A DNA stretch of 32,519 bases from Phycisphaerales bacterium (lineage in GTDB: Bacteria > Planctomycetota > Phycisphaerae > WQYP01), in NCBI GenBank assembly GCA_013044165.1, contig JABEVB010000051.1, forward strand, positions 1-32,519, in the 5' to 3' direction. Position numbers and translations under genes: made by a program. The notes below the pieces were generated by a model. That model saw only the letters and a program-made list of their open reading frames with translations. It did not search any database and was not told the origin of the DNA. Shown piece after piece: positions 16,457 through 24,888 of this stretch. Every line of letters starts with the position of its first letter. Positions within the stretch are counted from its first letter, which is position 1.

Positions 16457-18058
16457 ATGACCGATAGCAACAAAACATCATCCGCCGAAAAAATCGTTCG
16501 CTGGGCCTCGGCTCTCCTCATTGTTGCCAGCATCATTTTCATCTTACGCATTATCCCCATCGGCCAGGGCATAAGTCATCTCCAGGGATGGCTTGCCGGT
16601 AAGGGCGCTCTGGGGGCAGCCGTCTATGTTGCAATCTATATTGTCGCCACCGTTTTACTCATTCCCGGCTCGGCGATTACCTTGCTCGCTGGTGTGCTGT
16701 ATGGGCCTTGGTGGGGAACGCTCATTGTCTCCATTGGTGCAACATTGGGCGCGGCAGCCGCCTATTTACTTGGACGCTATGCCTTTCGTTCCGCCGTACA
16801 AAGGGCAACAGCCTCCAGGCCCCGGTTTGCGGCTATAGACCGCGCTATCGGCTCCAATGGCTGGAAGATTGTCGCCCTGCTTCGCCTCTCGCCGGTGGTG
16901 CCGTTTAGCTTAAGCAACTATTTCTTCGGTCTTACGTCCATCCGCTTTGCCTCCTATGTGCTTGTAAGCTGGATCTGTATGCTGCCGGGCACACTCCTCT
17001 ATGTCTACCTGGGCTATGCCGCCAGTCAGGCCGCAGGTGCCGGAAAGACAAATCATAACTCTGCCTTGCATTGGCTGCTCGTAGGCATCGGACTCGTACT
17101 GATTGCAGCCGTAACCATTTACATTACCAGGTTGGCAAAAAAAGCATTAGCTTCTCAAACAGGGGTACTAACCATGGAAACCCAACCCATCTCCAATCTT
17201 CCCACTTCCGCGCCATCATCTTCTCGACGCACTTGGTTGCTGGTGGCAGCGGCTGCTCTCTCCGTCATGCTTGCCGCATGCTCCTGGGTTAATCGCGGAC
17301 CGCTTTCAGGCTTATTCGGTCCTCCGCCGGTTACACTCAAAAACAAGTTTAAGTCAAATCCTAATGGCCCGCAGTTTAATAACGCTGTTTTCAACAAGGT
17401 AGTCGGCCGCTTTGTGCATAAGGGTGGTTGGGTTGACTATCAAGGGCTTGCGAAGCATCCACAAAACCTTGATGCCTACATCGCCCAGCTTGCCAAGGCG
17501 CCGTTTGACAAGTTGGGACGCCGCAACAAATTTGCCCTGCTTATTAACGCCTACAATGCCTTTACGCTGCGGCTTATTTTAGATCACTACCCCAACATTA
17601 CCTCTATCCGAGACATTCCATCCGGCCAGCGATGGGATTATGTACACTGGAACATCGGCGGCAAACTCTACAGCCTAAGCGCCGTAGAACTCATGCTACG
17701 CCAGGATTTTGCCGATCCGCGTGTGCACTTCGCCATCAACTGCGCATCCATCGGCTGCCCGCCGCTGCGGGCAGAAGCCTATGAACCAGCTACCTTAAAT
17801 GCTCAGCTCCACAGTCAGGCTGAAATTGTCAACAACAACCCGCGATGGGTCCGCTTTTCCGCGGACGGCAAAACACTGCATGTGACTGAACTCTACGACT
17901 GGTATGGCGGCGACTTTGCCCAAAAGGCCGGCTCCGTGCTTAAGTTCATCGCCCGATACAACAAACGCGTCCAGGCCGACCTCGCCGCTGGTACGCTGCC
18001 AACCATTGTTTTTAAAAATTACAGTTGGAAACTCGACAGCCTGCAGAACAAACCATGA
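16457..18058 (+). CDS. TVP38/TMEM64 membrane protein fused in frame to a DUF547 lipoprotein
   Basis: 533 residues in two parts. Residues 1 to about 237 are a TVP38/TMEM64 (DedA-like, VTT domain) membrane protein: several helices, LIPGSAITLLAGVLYGPWWG, GATLGAAAAYLLGR and LLRLSPVVPFSLSNYFFGL. Residues 240-533 look like a complete lipoprotein of the DUF547 family: Met240, basic SSSRR, a hydrophobic core, lipobox LAAC (Cys275), and the DUF547 block FALLINAYNAFTL, FAINCASIGCPPLR and YDWYGGDF. At 17161-17176 the DNA reads AGGGGTACTAACCATG: AGGGG is a well-placed ribosome site for ATG 17174, and removing one G would end the first gene at TAA 17169-17171. So either a real fusion or a one-base frameshift joins two genes. 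Both families recur beside arsS. AAAGGAA precedes ATG 16457. Confidence 0.85.
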   Translation: MTDSNKTSSAEKIVRWASALLIVASIIFILRIIPIGQGISHLQGWLAGKGALGAAVYVAIYIVATVLLIPGSAITLLAGVLYGPWWGTLIVSIGATLGAAAAYLLGRYAFRSAVQRATASRPRFAAIDRAIGSNGWKIVALLRLSPVVPFSLSNYFFGLTSIRFASYVLVSWICMLPGTLLYVYLGYAASQAAGAGKTNHNSALHWLLVGIGLVLIAAVTIYITRLAKKALASQTGVLTMETQPISNLPTSAPSSSRRTWLLVAAAALSVMLAACSWVNRGPLSGLFGPPPVTLKNKFKSNPNGPQFNNAVFNKVVGRFVHKGGWVDYQGLAKHPQNLDAYIAQLAKAPFDKLGRRNKFALLINAYNAFTLRLILDHYPNITSIRDIPSGQRWDYVHWNIGGKLYSLSAVELMLRQDFADPRVHFAINCASIGCPPLRAEAYEPATLNAQLHSQAEIVNNNPRWVRFSADGKTLHVTELYDWYGGDFAQKAGSVLKFIARYNKRVQADLAAGTLPTIVFKNYSWKLDSLQNKP

Positions 18059-18095
18059 TACCTCCCAACAACATTCCTATTGGAGAACCTCTCAC

Positions 18096-19625
18096 ATGAG
18101 TTCCACTTTCACCCACCCGGCGCTGGCACCGTTTGACGCCCACAACCAACAGCTTGCCGCTAATGTACACCCGGCCGTTTGGCTAAATCCCCAGCCCAGA
18201 GATCGCTACGATCTTGTGGTAATCGGTGCAGGCACAGCCGGCCTTGTAACGGCTGCCGGTGCTGCCGGCCTTGGAGCCAAAGTGGCTCTCATCGAACGCG
18301 AACTTATGGGTGGAGATTGCCTCAATGTTGGCTGTGTGCCATCCAAGGCACTCATTCGCGCCGCCAAGGCATGTGCTCAAGCCCGCGCCGCCATCGAATT
18401 CGGCGTGTCCATCGGTAACTCATGGGTGCCTGATTTTTCCATTGCAATGGAGCGTTTGCGCCGACTTCGCGCCGGCATCAGCCATCACGACTCCGCCGCC
18501 CGTTTTAAAAATATCGGTGTGGATGTGTTTATTGGAGAGGGCTGGTTTAAAAGTAAAACCGCCATTGAAGTAGACGGCAAGCAATTAAGCTTTTCTCACG
18601 CCGTCATTGCCACCGGAGCCCGTGCCGTTGATTTGCCCATTCCCGGCCTCCGCGAAGCCGGCTACTTAACCAATGAAAATGTGTTCTCGCTTACATCGCT
18701 TCCCAAATCGCTTGCCGTTATAGGAGCCGGCCCCATCGGCTGCGAACTCGCCCAGGCGTTTGCCCGCTTCGGCTCTAAAGTGGTAGTGCTGGAGCAGGGC
18801 AAGAAGTTCTTGCCGCGTGAAGATCGCGATGCCGCCGCCATCGTACAACACGCGATGCGTAGCGATGGCGTGGAGTTTAACACCGACGCAAAAATTCAAT
18901 CAGTAAACCTCATAGGCAATCAAAAGCAACTCCATCTCAAAACTTCCACCAGTCCGCAAACTCTCACCGTTGATCACATACTTATTGGCGTCGGCCGCGC
19001 TCCCAATGTTGGCGGCATAAACTTAGAAGCCGCCGGCGTAACCTATGACACTCGCTCTGGCGTTCACGTGGACGATCATCTGCGCACAAGCAATCGCCGC
19101 ATCTTCGCCGCAGGCGACATCTGCTTTCCATATAAATTCACCCACGCCGCAGACGCCATGGCCCGTATCGTCATTCAAAATGCACTTTTCTTCGGCCGAA
19201 AAAAGGCCAGTGCGCTGCTCATTCCCTGGTGCACCTACACCCAACCGGAGGTTGCCCACGTCGGCCTCTACGCCTCGGAGGCTCAGGCCAAAGGATTGAG
19301 TTTTGATACCATCAAAATAGACATGGCCGAAATAGACCGAGCCATCCTCGACTCCGACACGCAAGGATTTCTAAAAATACATTACGAAAAAAAAACGGGA
19401 AAAATTCTCGGGGCCACGCTCGTTGCCGCCCATGCAGGCGATATTATCTCCGAAGTAACGGTGGCTATGGCCGCCAGCATGAGCCTCGGAAAGCTGGCGG
19501 CAGTTATTCATCCTTATCCCACGCAGGCGGAGGTTATTAAACGTGCCGCCGACGCATTTAACCGCACACGGCTCACCCGTCGGGCCAAAAGCTTTTTGGG
19601 CATGCTGATTCGCCTCAATCGCTGA
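18096..19625 (+). CDS. MerA-like FAD-dependent pyridine nucleotide-disulfide reductase
   Basis: A 509-residue class I flavin disulfide reductase. GAGTAGL (44-50) binds FAD, GGDCLNVGCVPSK (72-84) holds the redox cysteines (Cys75, Cys80), GAGPIGCELAQAF is the NAD(P)H-binding fold, IFAAGD is the second FAD motif, and HPYPTQAE near the C-terminus carries the His-Glu pair of the dimer active site. It resembles proteins labelled mercuric reductase but has neither the N-terminal metal-binding domain nor the C-terminal Cys pair needed for mercury delivery, so mercury reduction is unlikely; it ends with a short basic tail. ATG 18096 has GGAGAA eight bases upstream. It starts 37 bases after the TVP38-DUF547 gene, so co-transcription is likely. 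Its place in the arsenosugar set is by neighbourhood; the reaction is unknown. Confidence 0.85.
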   Translation: MSSTFTHPALAPFDAHNQQLAANVHPAVWLNPQPRDRYDLVVIGAGTAGLVTAAGAAGLGAKVALIERELMGGDCLNVGCVPSKALIRAAKACAQARAAIEFGVSIGNSWVPDFSIAMERLRRLRAGISHHDSAARFKNIGVDVFIGEGWFKSKTAIEVDGKQLSFSHAVIATGARAVDLPIPGLREAGYLTNENVFSLTSLPKSLAVIGAGPIGCELAQAFARFGSKVVVLEQGKKFLPREDRDAAAIVQHAMRSDGVEFNTDAKIQSVNLIGNQKQLHLKTSTSPQTLTVDHILIGVGRAPNVGGINLEAAGVTYDTRSGVHVDDHLRTSNRRIFAAGDICFPYKFTHAADAMARIVIQNALFFGRKKASALLIPWCTYTQPEVAHVGLYASEAQAKGLSFDTIKIDMAEIDRAILDSDTQGFLKIHYEKKTGKILGATLVAAHAGDIISEVTVAMAASMSLGKLAAVIHPYPTQAEVIKRAADAFNRTRLTRRAKSFLGMLIRLNR

Positions 19626-19690
19626 TGACCGCTTGCCGTCGGCCGGCAATCCGCCGATACTCTGGCTCGCTTTTATTGAAAAGGCTATAA

Positions 19691-22600
19691 ATGATCGAGC
19701 CAATTCGCCCAAAAACCATGTTCTTTACCGCAGCTTCCGCCACCGCTTTTTTTCTCATGGCCGCCCTGTTGCTGCGCACCGGCTGGATGATAAACCATGC
19801 GCCCATCGCGCACGAAGCATGGCAACTCGTCGGGGCTGGTATTTGCTATATGCTGTTGTTGGCACTTGGACGGCCGCTCGCAAACCGCAAATTCACGCTG
19901 CTCGCGATAGGCTTGGCGGGCCTGGCGCTGCGCTTGGCGCTCATCGGCATGGTACCCGCCAGTTCCGGCGACTACGATCGCTACCTTTGGGATGGCGCCG
20001 TGCTCGCCCATGGCATCAGCCCGTACACGCACAGCCCCGCGAGTGTGCATGCCGCTACCGCCGCCTCGCCCGGCATGCCAGGCACGCTGCTCAAGCTCAA
20101 AACACAGAGTGGACTTATTCTCGGCAACATTAACCATCCGAAACTGCGCACCATCTACCCACCGGTAACCGAGGGCTTCTTTGCCCTCGCATATATGCTC
20201 TCACCTTGGAACACCACAATCTGGCGGATCGAGTTACTCTCCTTTGACTTGGCCGCAGCCCTGCTCCTGGTACACCTGCTTAAAAAGCTCGATCGGCCCA
20301 CAGCCTGGGTGGCCATTTATTGGTTCAACCCCATCGTGCTGGCACAAAGCTATATTCACATGCACTTCGATGTGATGATAACACCATTTATAGTGTTGTT
20401 TGTGTTGCTGGCCTTGCGGCCCCATCGGAGACTCGCAACCCTGGTGCTGGCGCTAGCCACCGCCATTAAGTTGTGGCCCGCAACGCTGGCACCCCTGCTG
20501 TGGCGCCGAATTGGCCGCCGCCCCTTTGCTATTTTCTTGACAGCATCGCTGTTTGTCGCGCTAACCTTACTGCTGCTGCTGCCGATGCTTCAACCCAGTC
20601 ATGGCGCTGGCCTGAAATCAACCTGGCAGTACGCACGGTACTGGCAGAATAACTCCGGATTCTTTTTTCTGCAGCGATGGCTCTGGCAGCACCTGCTTGT
20701 TCCAAAAGGCGTACCAATACAAATGGACGGACTCTTAGCTCGCTGCTCCACCGCATTGCTGATGATTGGGGTGCTGGCGCTGGCATTGAACCGCTGCGCT
20801 CGCAGCCATGAAAGCTTTATCGCCGCATGCCTGTTGGTTGTAGCGGCCATTTTTATGCTCAGTCCCGCGGAGTTTCCGTGGTATTACATTTGGATGGTTC
20901 CATTGCTGGCGCTGCGCCCGCATGCGTCTCTGCTGGCCTATTCCAGCACGTTGGGTCTCTACTACCTCTTTGAGCGAGTCCCATGGATATGGCTGGAACA
21001 TGGCATCATTTGGATATGGCTCATCGGCGAACTATTCTTCGCTTGGTATTGGCGACCGGCTAAACCCGTCATTGCCCTGCCGCGCAATACCACCGCACCA
21101 TCCCAAGTCTTTACCCAAGCAAAGATTATGGCCATTATTCCAGCTCTTAATGAAGAAAATGCAATCGGCCGGGTTCTCCAGCGATTACCACAGTGGCTCG
21201 AGCCCATCGTCGTAGACAATGGCTCAACCGATCGCACTGCCCAAATTGCCCGCTCCTGCGGTGCCACCGTTATACATGAACCCGAGCGCGGCTATGGCGC
21301 TGCATGTCTTGCCGGCATCAAGGCCGCTTCCTCGGCGGATATCCTAGTATTCATGGACGCCGATGATGCCGATGAACCGGCGGATCTTCCCGCCCTCGTG
21401 GCCCCTATTATCTTTCGCCAAGCCGATTTGGTCATAGGCTCGCGCCTCCTCGGGCGGGCCCAACCAGGCTCGCTTACTCTGCCGCAGCGTTTTGGCAATC
21501 GCCTTGCATGCTTCTTGATGCGACTATTCTGGGCCGCCCGCTTCAGCGACCTCGGCCCCTTGCGAGCCATCGCTGCCGACAAACTTGCCTCGCTCAACAT
21601 GAGCGACCGTCGCTTTGGCTGGACGGTGCAAATGCAGATTCGAGCTTTGCGACGCGGGCTTCGTTGCGGCGAAATATCTGCCGCCTATCATCGCCGGGTC
21701 GGCATTTCCAAAATTTCCGGAACGCTGCGCGGCATACTCGGCGCTGGCGCTGGCATTTTAACAATGGTAGCACGCGAAGCCCTCCACCCTGACAACCCTC
21801 AACGCACCACCGAGCGACTGATCGTTTTTGCCCGGGTACCGGTCCCCGGTTTTACCAAAACACGTTTAATTCCGACCATCGGGGCCGACGCTGCGGCAAA
21901 GCTTCAAACGCAAATGACTCTCCACGTACTCAGCGTAGCCCGGCAGTTTTCTGCCGACACCGGCGCGGAGGTTGAGGTTCGCTTTACCGGTGGCGAAGCG
22001 CACGAAATGGCTGCGATTTTCGGCTCAGACTTCCCCCTCATACGCCAGGGTGATGGCGACCTCGGCCAGCGAATGTGCCAAGCTGCTCAAGATGCCTTCG
22101 CCCAAGGCATCAAACGCACCGTGATCATTGGAACCGACTGCCCGCAGCTAACCCCCGCCATTCTCCATCGCGCCATGCAGGTACTTACCAACCACGACAT
22201 CGCCATAGGCCCGGCTTTTGACGGTGGCTATTACCTCATTGGTCTGTCCCGATTTTTGCCAAGCATATTTCAGGACATAACGTGGGGATCACAAAACGTC
22301 CTCAAACAAACCATTTTACGAGCCAAAACAACTGCTTTACGCGTTGGCCTGCTTAAACCGCTAAGCGATGTTGACCACCCCGAAGATATCGCCGTCTGGG
22401 ATTCCCTAAAGGCGGGCCTTATCACAAATAAGCCCCTTATCTCGGTCATAATCCCAATGCTTAATGAAGCGGCTAACATTCAGGCTGCAATAGCCTCGGC
22501 CCGCCAATACTCGTCAATTGAAGTTATTGCCGTGGATGCTGGCAGCACCGACGAAAGCGTTCGTCTGGCCCGTGAGACGGGGGCGATCGTTATCAACTCT

Positions 22601-23119
22601 CAACGTGGTCGGGCCAACCAAATGAACGCGGGGGCGTGGCAGGCTCATTCAGATATTTTGATCTTTCTGCATGCAGATTCCAGACTACCCCCAAATTACC
22701 GCGATGTCGTCCTTCAAACAGCTCAGAAGCCTGGTTTCGTGGCAGGAGCCTTCCGTCTGGGAATTGACGCCAAAGGATTACCACTCCGAGTTATTGAATG
22801 GGGAGCAAATGTGCGGTCAAAACTCTTCGCATCACCCTACGGTGATCAGGCTCTGTTTATGAAGGCGGAGAGTTTTTATTTGGTGGGCGGTTTCCCACAG
22901 TTGCCCATTCTTGAAGATGTCGCGATCATACAAAACTTAGCCGGCCAGGGCCGCGTTCTGCTCACCCACGCCACCGTAACAACTTCCGCCAGAAGCTGGC
23001 TTGACCGTGGAGCATTGGCGGTAACACTGTTGCATCAGTTCATCCTGCTCGGCTATGCCTGTGGCCTTCCGCTAAGCGTCTTGACCAAGCTGAAAAGTGC
23101 TACCCGACGGCCAAAATAA
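19691..23119 (+). CDS. Four-part glycosyltransferase fusion: GT-C + GT2 + TIGR04282 + TIGR04283
   Basis: 1142 residues in one uninterrupted frame. (1) About 1-470: a polytopic GT-C/GT87-like glycosyltransferase with roughly ten or more helices and the loop motif SGDYDRYLWDGAVLAHGISPY. (2) About 480-700: a GT2 family domain (MAIIPALNEENAIGRVLQ, VVDNGSTDRT, FMDADDAD) like polyprenyl-phosphate sugar synthases. (3) About 706-905: a TIGR04282/DUF2064 domain (LIVFARVPVPGFTKTRL, IIGTDCPQLT, GPAFDGGYYLIGL). (4) About 912-1142: a TIGR04283 GT2 domain (SVIIPMLNEAANI, VDAGSTDES, LHADSR, PYGDQALFM). Parts 3 and 4 are the transferases classically associated with arsS (rSAM/selenodomain) loci. Part 2 could make a lipid-linked sugar donor for part 1, which is inference. 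AAAAGG precedes ATG 19691. Internal Met480 has no ribosome site, so separate translation is not suggested. Confidence 0.88.
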   Translation: MIEPIRPKTMFFTAASATAFFLMAALLLRTGWMINHAPIAHEAWQLVGAGICYMLLLALGRPLANRKFTLLAIGLAGLALRLALIGMVPASSGDYDRYLWDGAVLAHGISPYTHSPASVHAATAASPGMPGTLLKLKTQSGLILGNINHPKLRTIYPPVTEGFFALAYMLSPWNTTIWRIELLSFDLAAALLLVHLLKKLDRPTAWVAIYWFNPIVLAQSYIHMHFDVMITPFIVLFVLLALRPHRRLATLVLALATAIKLWPATLAPLLWRRIGRRPFAIFLTASLFVALTLLLLLPMLQPSHGAGLKSTWQYARYWQNNSGFFFLQRWLWQHLLVPKGVPIQMDGLLARCSTALLMIGVLALALNRCARSHESFIAACLLVVAAIFMLSPAEFPWYYIWMVPLLALRPHASLLAYSSTLGLYYLFERVPWIWLEHGIIWIWLIGELFFAWYWRPAKPVIALPRNTTAPSQVFTQAKIMAIIPALNEENAIGRVLQRLPQWLEPIVVDNGSTDRTAQIARSCGATVIHEPERGYGAACLAGIKAASSADILVFMDADDADEPADLPALVAPIIFRQADLVIGSRLLGRAQPGSLTLPQRFGNRLACFLMRLFWAARFSDLGPLRAIAADKLASLNMSDRRFGWTVQMQIRALRRGLRCGEISAAYHRRVGISKISGTLRGILGAGAGILTMVAREALHPDNPQRTTERLIVFARVPVPGFTKTRLIPTIGADAAAKLQTQMTLHVLSVARQFSADTGAEVEVRFTGGEAHEMAAIFGSDFPLIRQGDGDLGQRMCQAAQDAFAQGIKRTVIIGTDCPQLTPAILHRAMQVLTNHDIAIGPAFDGGYYLIGLSRFLPSIFQDITWGSQNVLKQTILRAKTTALRVGLLKPLSDVDHPEDIAVWDSLKAGLITNKPLISVIIPMLNEAANIQAAIASARQYSSIEVIAVDAGSTDESVRLARETGAIVINSQRGRANQMNAGAWQAHSDILIFLHADSRLPPNYRDVVLQTAQKPGFVAGAFRLGIDAKGLPLRVIEWGANVRSKLFASPYGDQALFMKAESFYLVGGFPQLPILEDVAIIQNLAGQGRVLLTHATVTTSARSWLDRGALAVTLLHQFILLGYACGLPLSVLTKLKSATRRPK

Positions 23120-23291
23120 GCATGGCCGCTCAGGCCCAAATCTAACCCCCCTTTCTGGCTTCCTAACCAAGCTTGGCCTAGCATTTGCCATTGTTACCCG
23201 GTCATGCGACACTACCCAACCCGACGGCGGATATAAATGCGAAATATCTGCCAAACGATGACAGTCCCTTTTGCCTGTGAGGTCGTATCGA

Positions 23292-24434
23292 ATGAAGCCA
23301 TCGCTCCCCAAACTTATCTTCGTAATCTCCTTACCACTTATCGCCGCTGTCTTCCCGGCATACGCAGCAACCACACCGCAGGCCGTCGGCAGCACCCAGA
23401 GCAAACCGCATTTGACGGCCGAACCGGCCCCAACCGTGCAACACTTCATTCTGCCGTCACGTGGATATTTCCGCCCGGATGCCCCTATTCGCGTCAGCTT
23501 TGCAACAACCTCCACCCCCCTTGCGGCAGCCGCATGGATGCAATTTGGCTTTGCAGCAACCAAAGCGCTTGCCCATGTCCATGTGGCCAAACCGTCGTCG
23601 CTCTTTTCGCCAGCCGGTTTGCCACAATTTCACCTTTACACGCTCGACGGCAAAAGCATCGCTCCACAAAAGCTCAAACCGCCGCTGGCCGGAGGTAACA
23701 CTTTGAACCTGGCTCGGCTTTTCCCACATATCGAATCCGCCGGCACGTACATTCTCACCTGGAAAAACGCCACACCCTTGGTAATTGAAACACTGGACAA
23801 CCCTGGCTTCAACCGCGCTGCTTTAGCCCAAATACCGGCCTCTCAACTCGCAACTCTTTCACCCGCCCAGAAGAAAGATATGTTGCTTCAGTTCAAGCCA
23901 GTGGCAATTCATGTGATGCCGCTCGCGTATGCAAAAATAAAAACCAGCAAAGGCTCCATTGCGTTTAAGTTCTGGTACGACGAGGCGCCAAATACGGTAG
24001 ATAACTTTATCTCCCTGGCCCAGCAGCACTTTTATGATGGTTCTAACTTTCACCGGATCATCAAAGGATTTATGATCCAGGGCGGCGACTCGGTCAGCAA
24101 TATTCCCGACCGAGCCGGAACCGGTGGTCCCGGCTACAATTTGGCCGCGGAGTTTAACGATCGGCCTTTTGTCCGTGGAGTGGTGGCTATGGCTCGATCA
24201 CAATCGCCCGATTCGGCCGGATCGCAATTTTTTATCATGCAGGCGGCCAACCCAGGACTCGACGGACAATATACGGGGTTTGGTCAAGTCATCAGCGGCA
24301 TGAAGGTGGTAGATACACTCGCCAACACGCCCGTCAGTGACGACAACGGCACCGTTGCCGGCCCAAAACCCACCATTATTTCTATTCATATCCTGCCGGC
24401 GACACCAGACATCTACTTCAAACATGCAAAGTGA
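23292..24434 (+). CDS. Secreted cyclophilin-type peptidyl-prolyl isomerase
   Basis: 380 residues from ATG 23292, with GAGG ten bases upstream. A signal peptide (MKPSLPK, hydrophobic core, cleavage near PAYA) sends it to the periplasm or outside. Residues about 26-205 form a beta-rich region of no recognised family containing a YFRPDAPIRVSF strand. The cyclophilin domain runs from about 213 to 372: FHRIIKGFMIQGGD, GTGGPGYNLAAEF, RGVVAMARS, DSAGSQFFIM and FGQVISGM are the conserved blocks, including the active-site Arg of FHRI and the Gln/Phe of the SQFFI motif. It catalyses cis-trans isomerisation of prolyl bonds in exported proteins. It follows the glycosyltransferase fusion by about 170 bases and is probably a separate transcription unit. 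Confidence 0.88.
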   Translation: MKPSLPKLIFVISLPLIAAVFPAYAATTPQAVGSTQSKPHLTAEPAPTVQHFILPSRGYFRPDAPIRVSFATTSTPLAAAAWMQFGFAATKALAHVHVAKPSSLFSPAGLPQFHLYTLDGKSIAPQKLKPPLAGGNTLNLARLFPHIESAGTYILTWKNATPLVIETLDNPGFNRAALAQIPASQLATLSPAQKKDMLLQFKPVAIHVMPLAYAKIKTSKGSIAFKFWYDEAPNTVDNFISLAQQHFYDGSNFHRIIKGFMIQGGDSVSNIPDRAGTGGPGYNLAAEFNDRPFVRGVVAMARSQSPDSAGSQFFIMQAANPGLDGQYTGFGQVISGMKVVDTLANTPVSDDNGTVAGPKPTIISIHILPATPDIYFKHAK

Positions 24435-24536
24435 TAGGTTGCCATCATCAAACGACATCACCCCGTCGCCCGCGAAAGGAGGCTTGGCTCGCTTGCAACG
24501 CCCCCCAAAGCCGGATAAATAGTTAGTTATCGTTTA

Positions 24537-24555
24537 TGGCGAGCCAAACTCGCCA
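24537..24555 (+). other. Hairpin immediately upstream of tRNA
   Basis: TGGCGAG and CTCGCCA are perfect 7-base arms around a CCAAA loop, ending seven bases before the tRNA. There is no U-tract. It may be a processing or termination element after the cyclophilin gene, or chance. A poor promoter-like pair, TTGCAA (24493-24498) and TAAATA (24516-24521), lies before it. Confidence 0.3.
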
Positions 24556-24562
24556 CTCCCTC

Positions 24563-24635
<73 letters not shown>

Positions 24636-24888
24636 TTGTCGGCTAGCGTTTATGTCGCACAAGCTTCATGCCGGTTTTTTCACTTCGGAACGGCAATTTA
24701 CCTCTGCCTGTGCTTGGCCGCTCTTTACACGTGCGTGGGGTGGTCAAGCGCTGCATTAACACTTCACGGGCTTCGGCTGCAAAAGGTTCTGGCGAGCTTC
24801 GTATCCCCGCATCGGCATTGAATACGCCAGCACATTTACTTCACCGCAGGTACGATTAATCACATGCTGCCATCTATGCCATATCTAA
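24636..24888. other. Gap between tRNA and phosphoglucomutase
   Basis: 253 bases with no convincing gene, terminator or promoter. A short plus-strand open frame spans much of it but has no ribosome site and no protein-like pattern. Confidence 0.4.

Noticed and set aside
17904-18095. N-terminal extension of the MerA-like reductase overlapping DUF547
   Set aside because: The overlap lies inside DUF547 coding sequence, and ATG 18096 has a good ribosome site.
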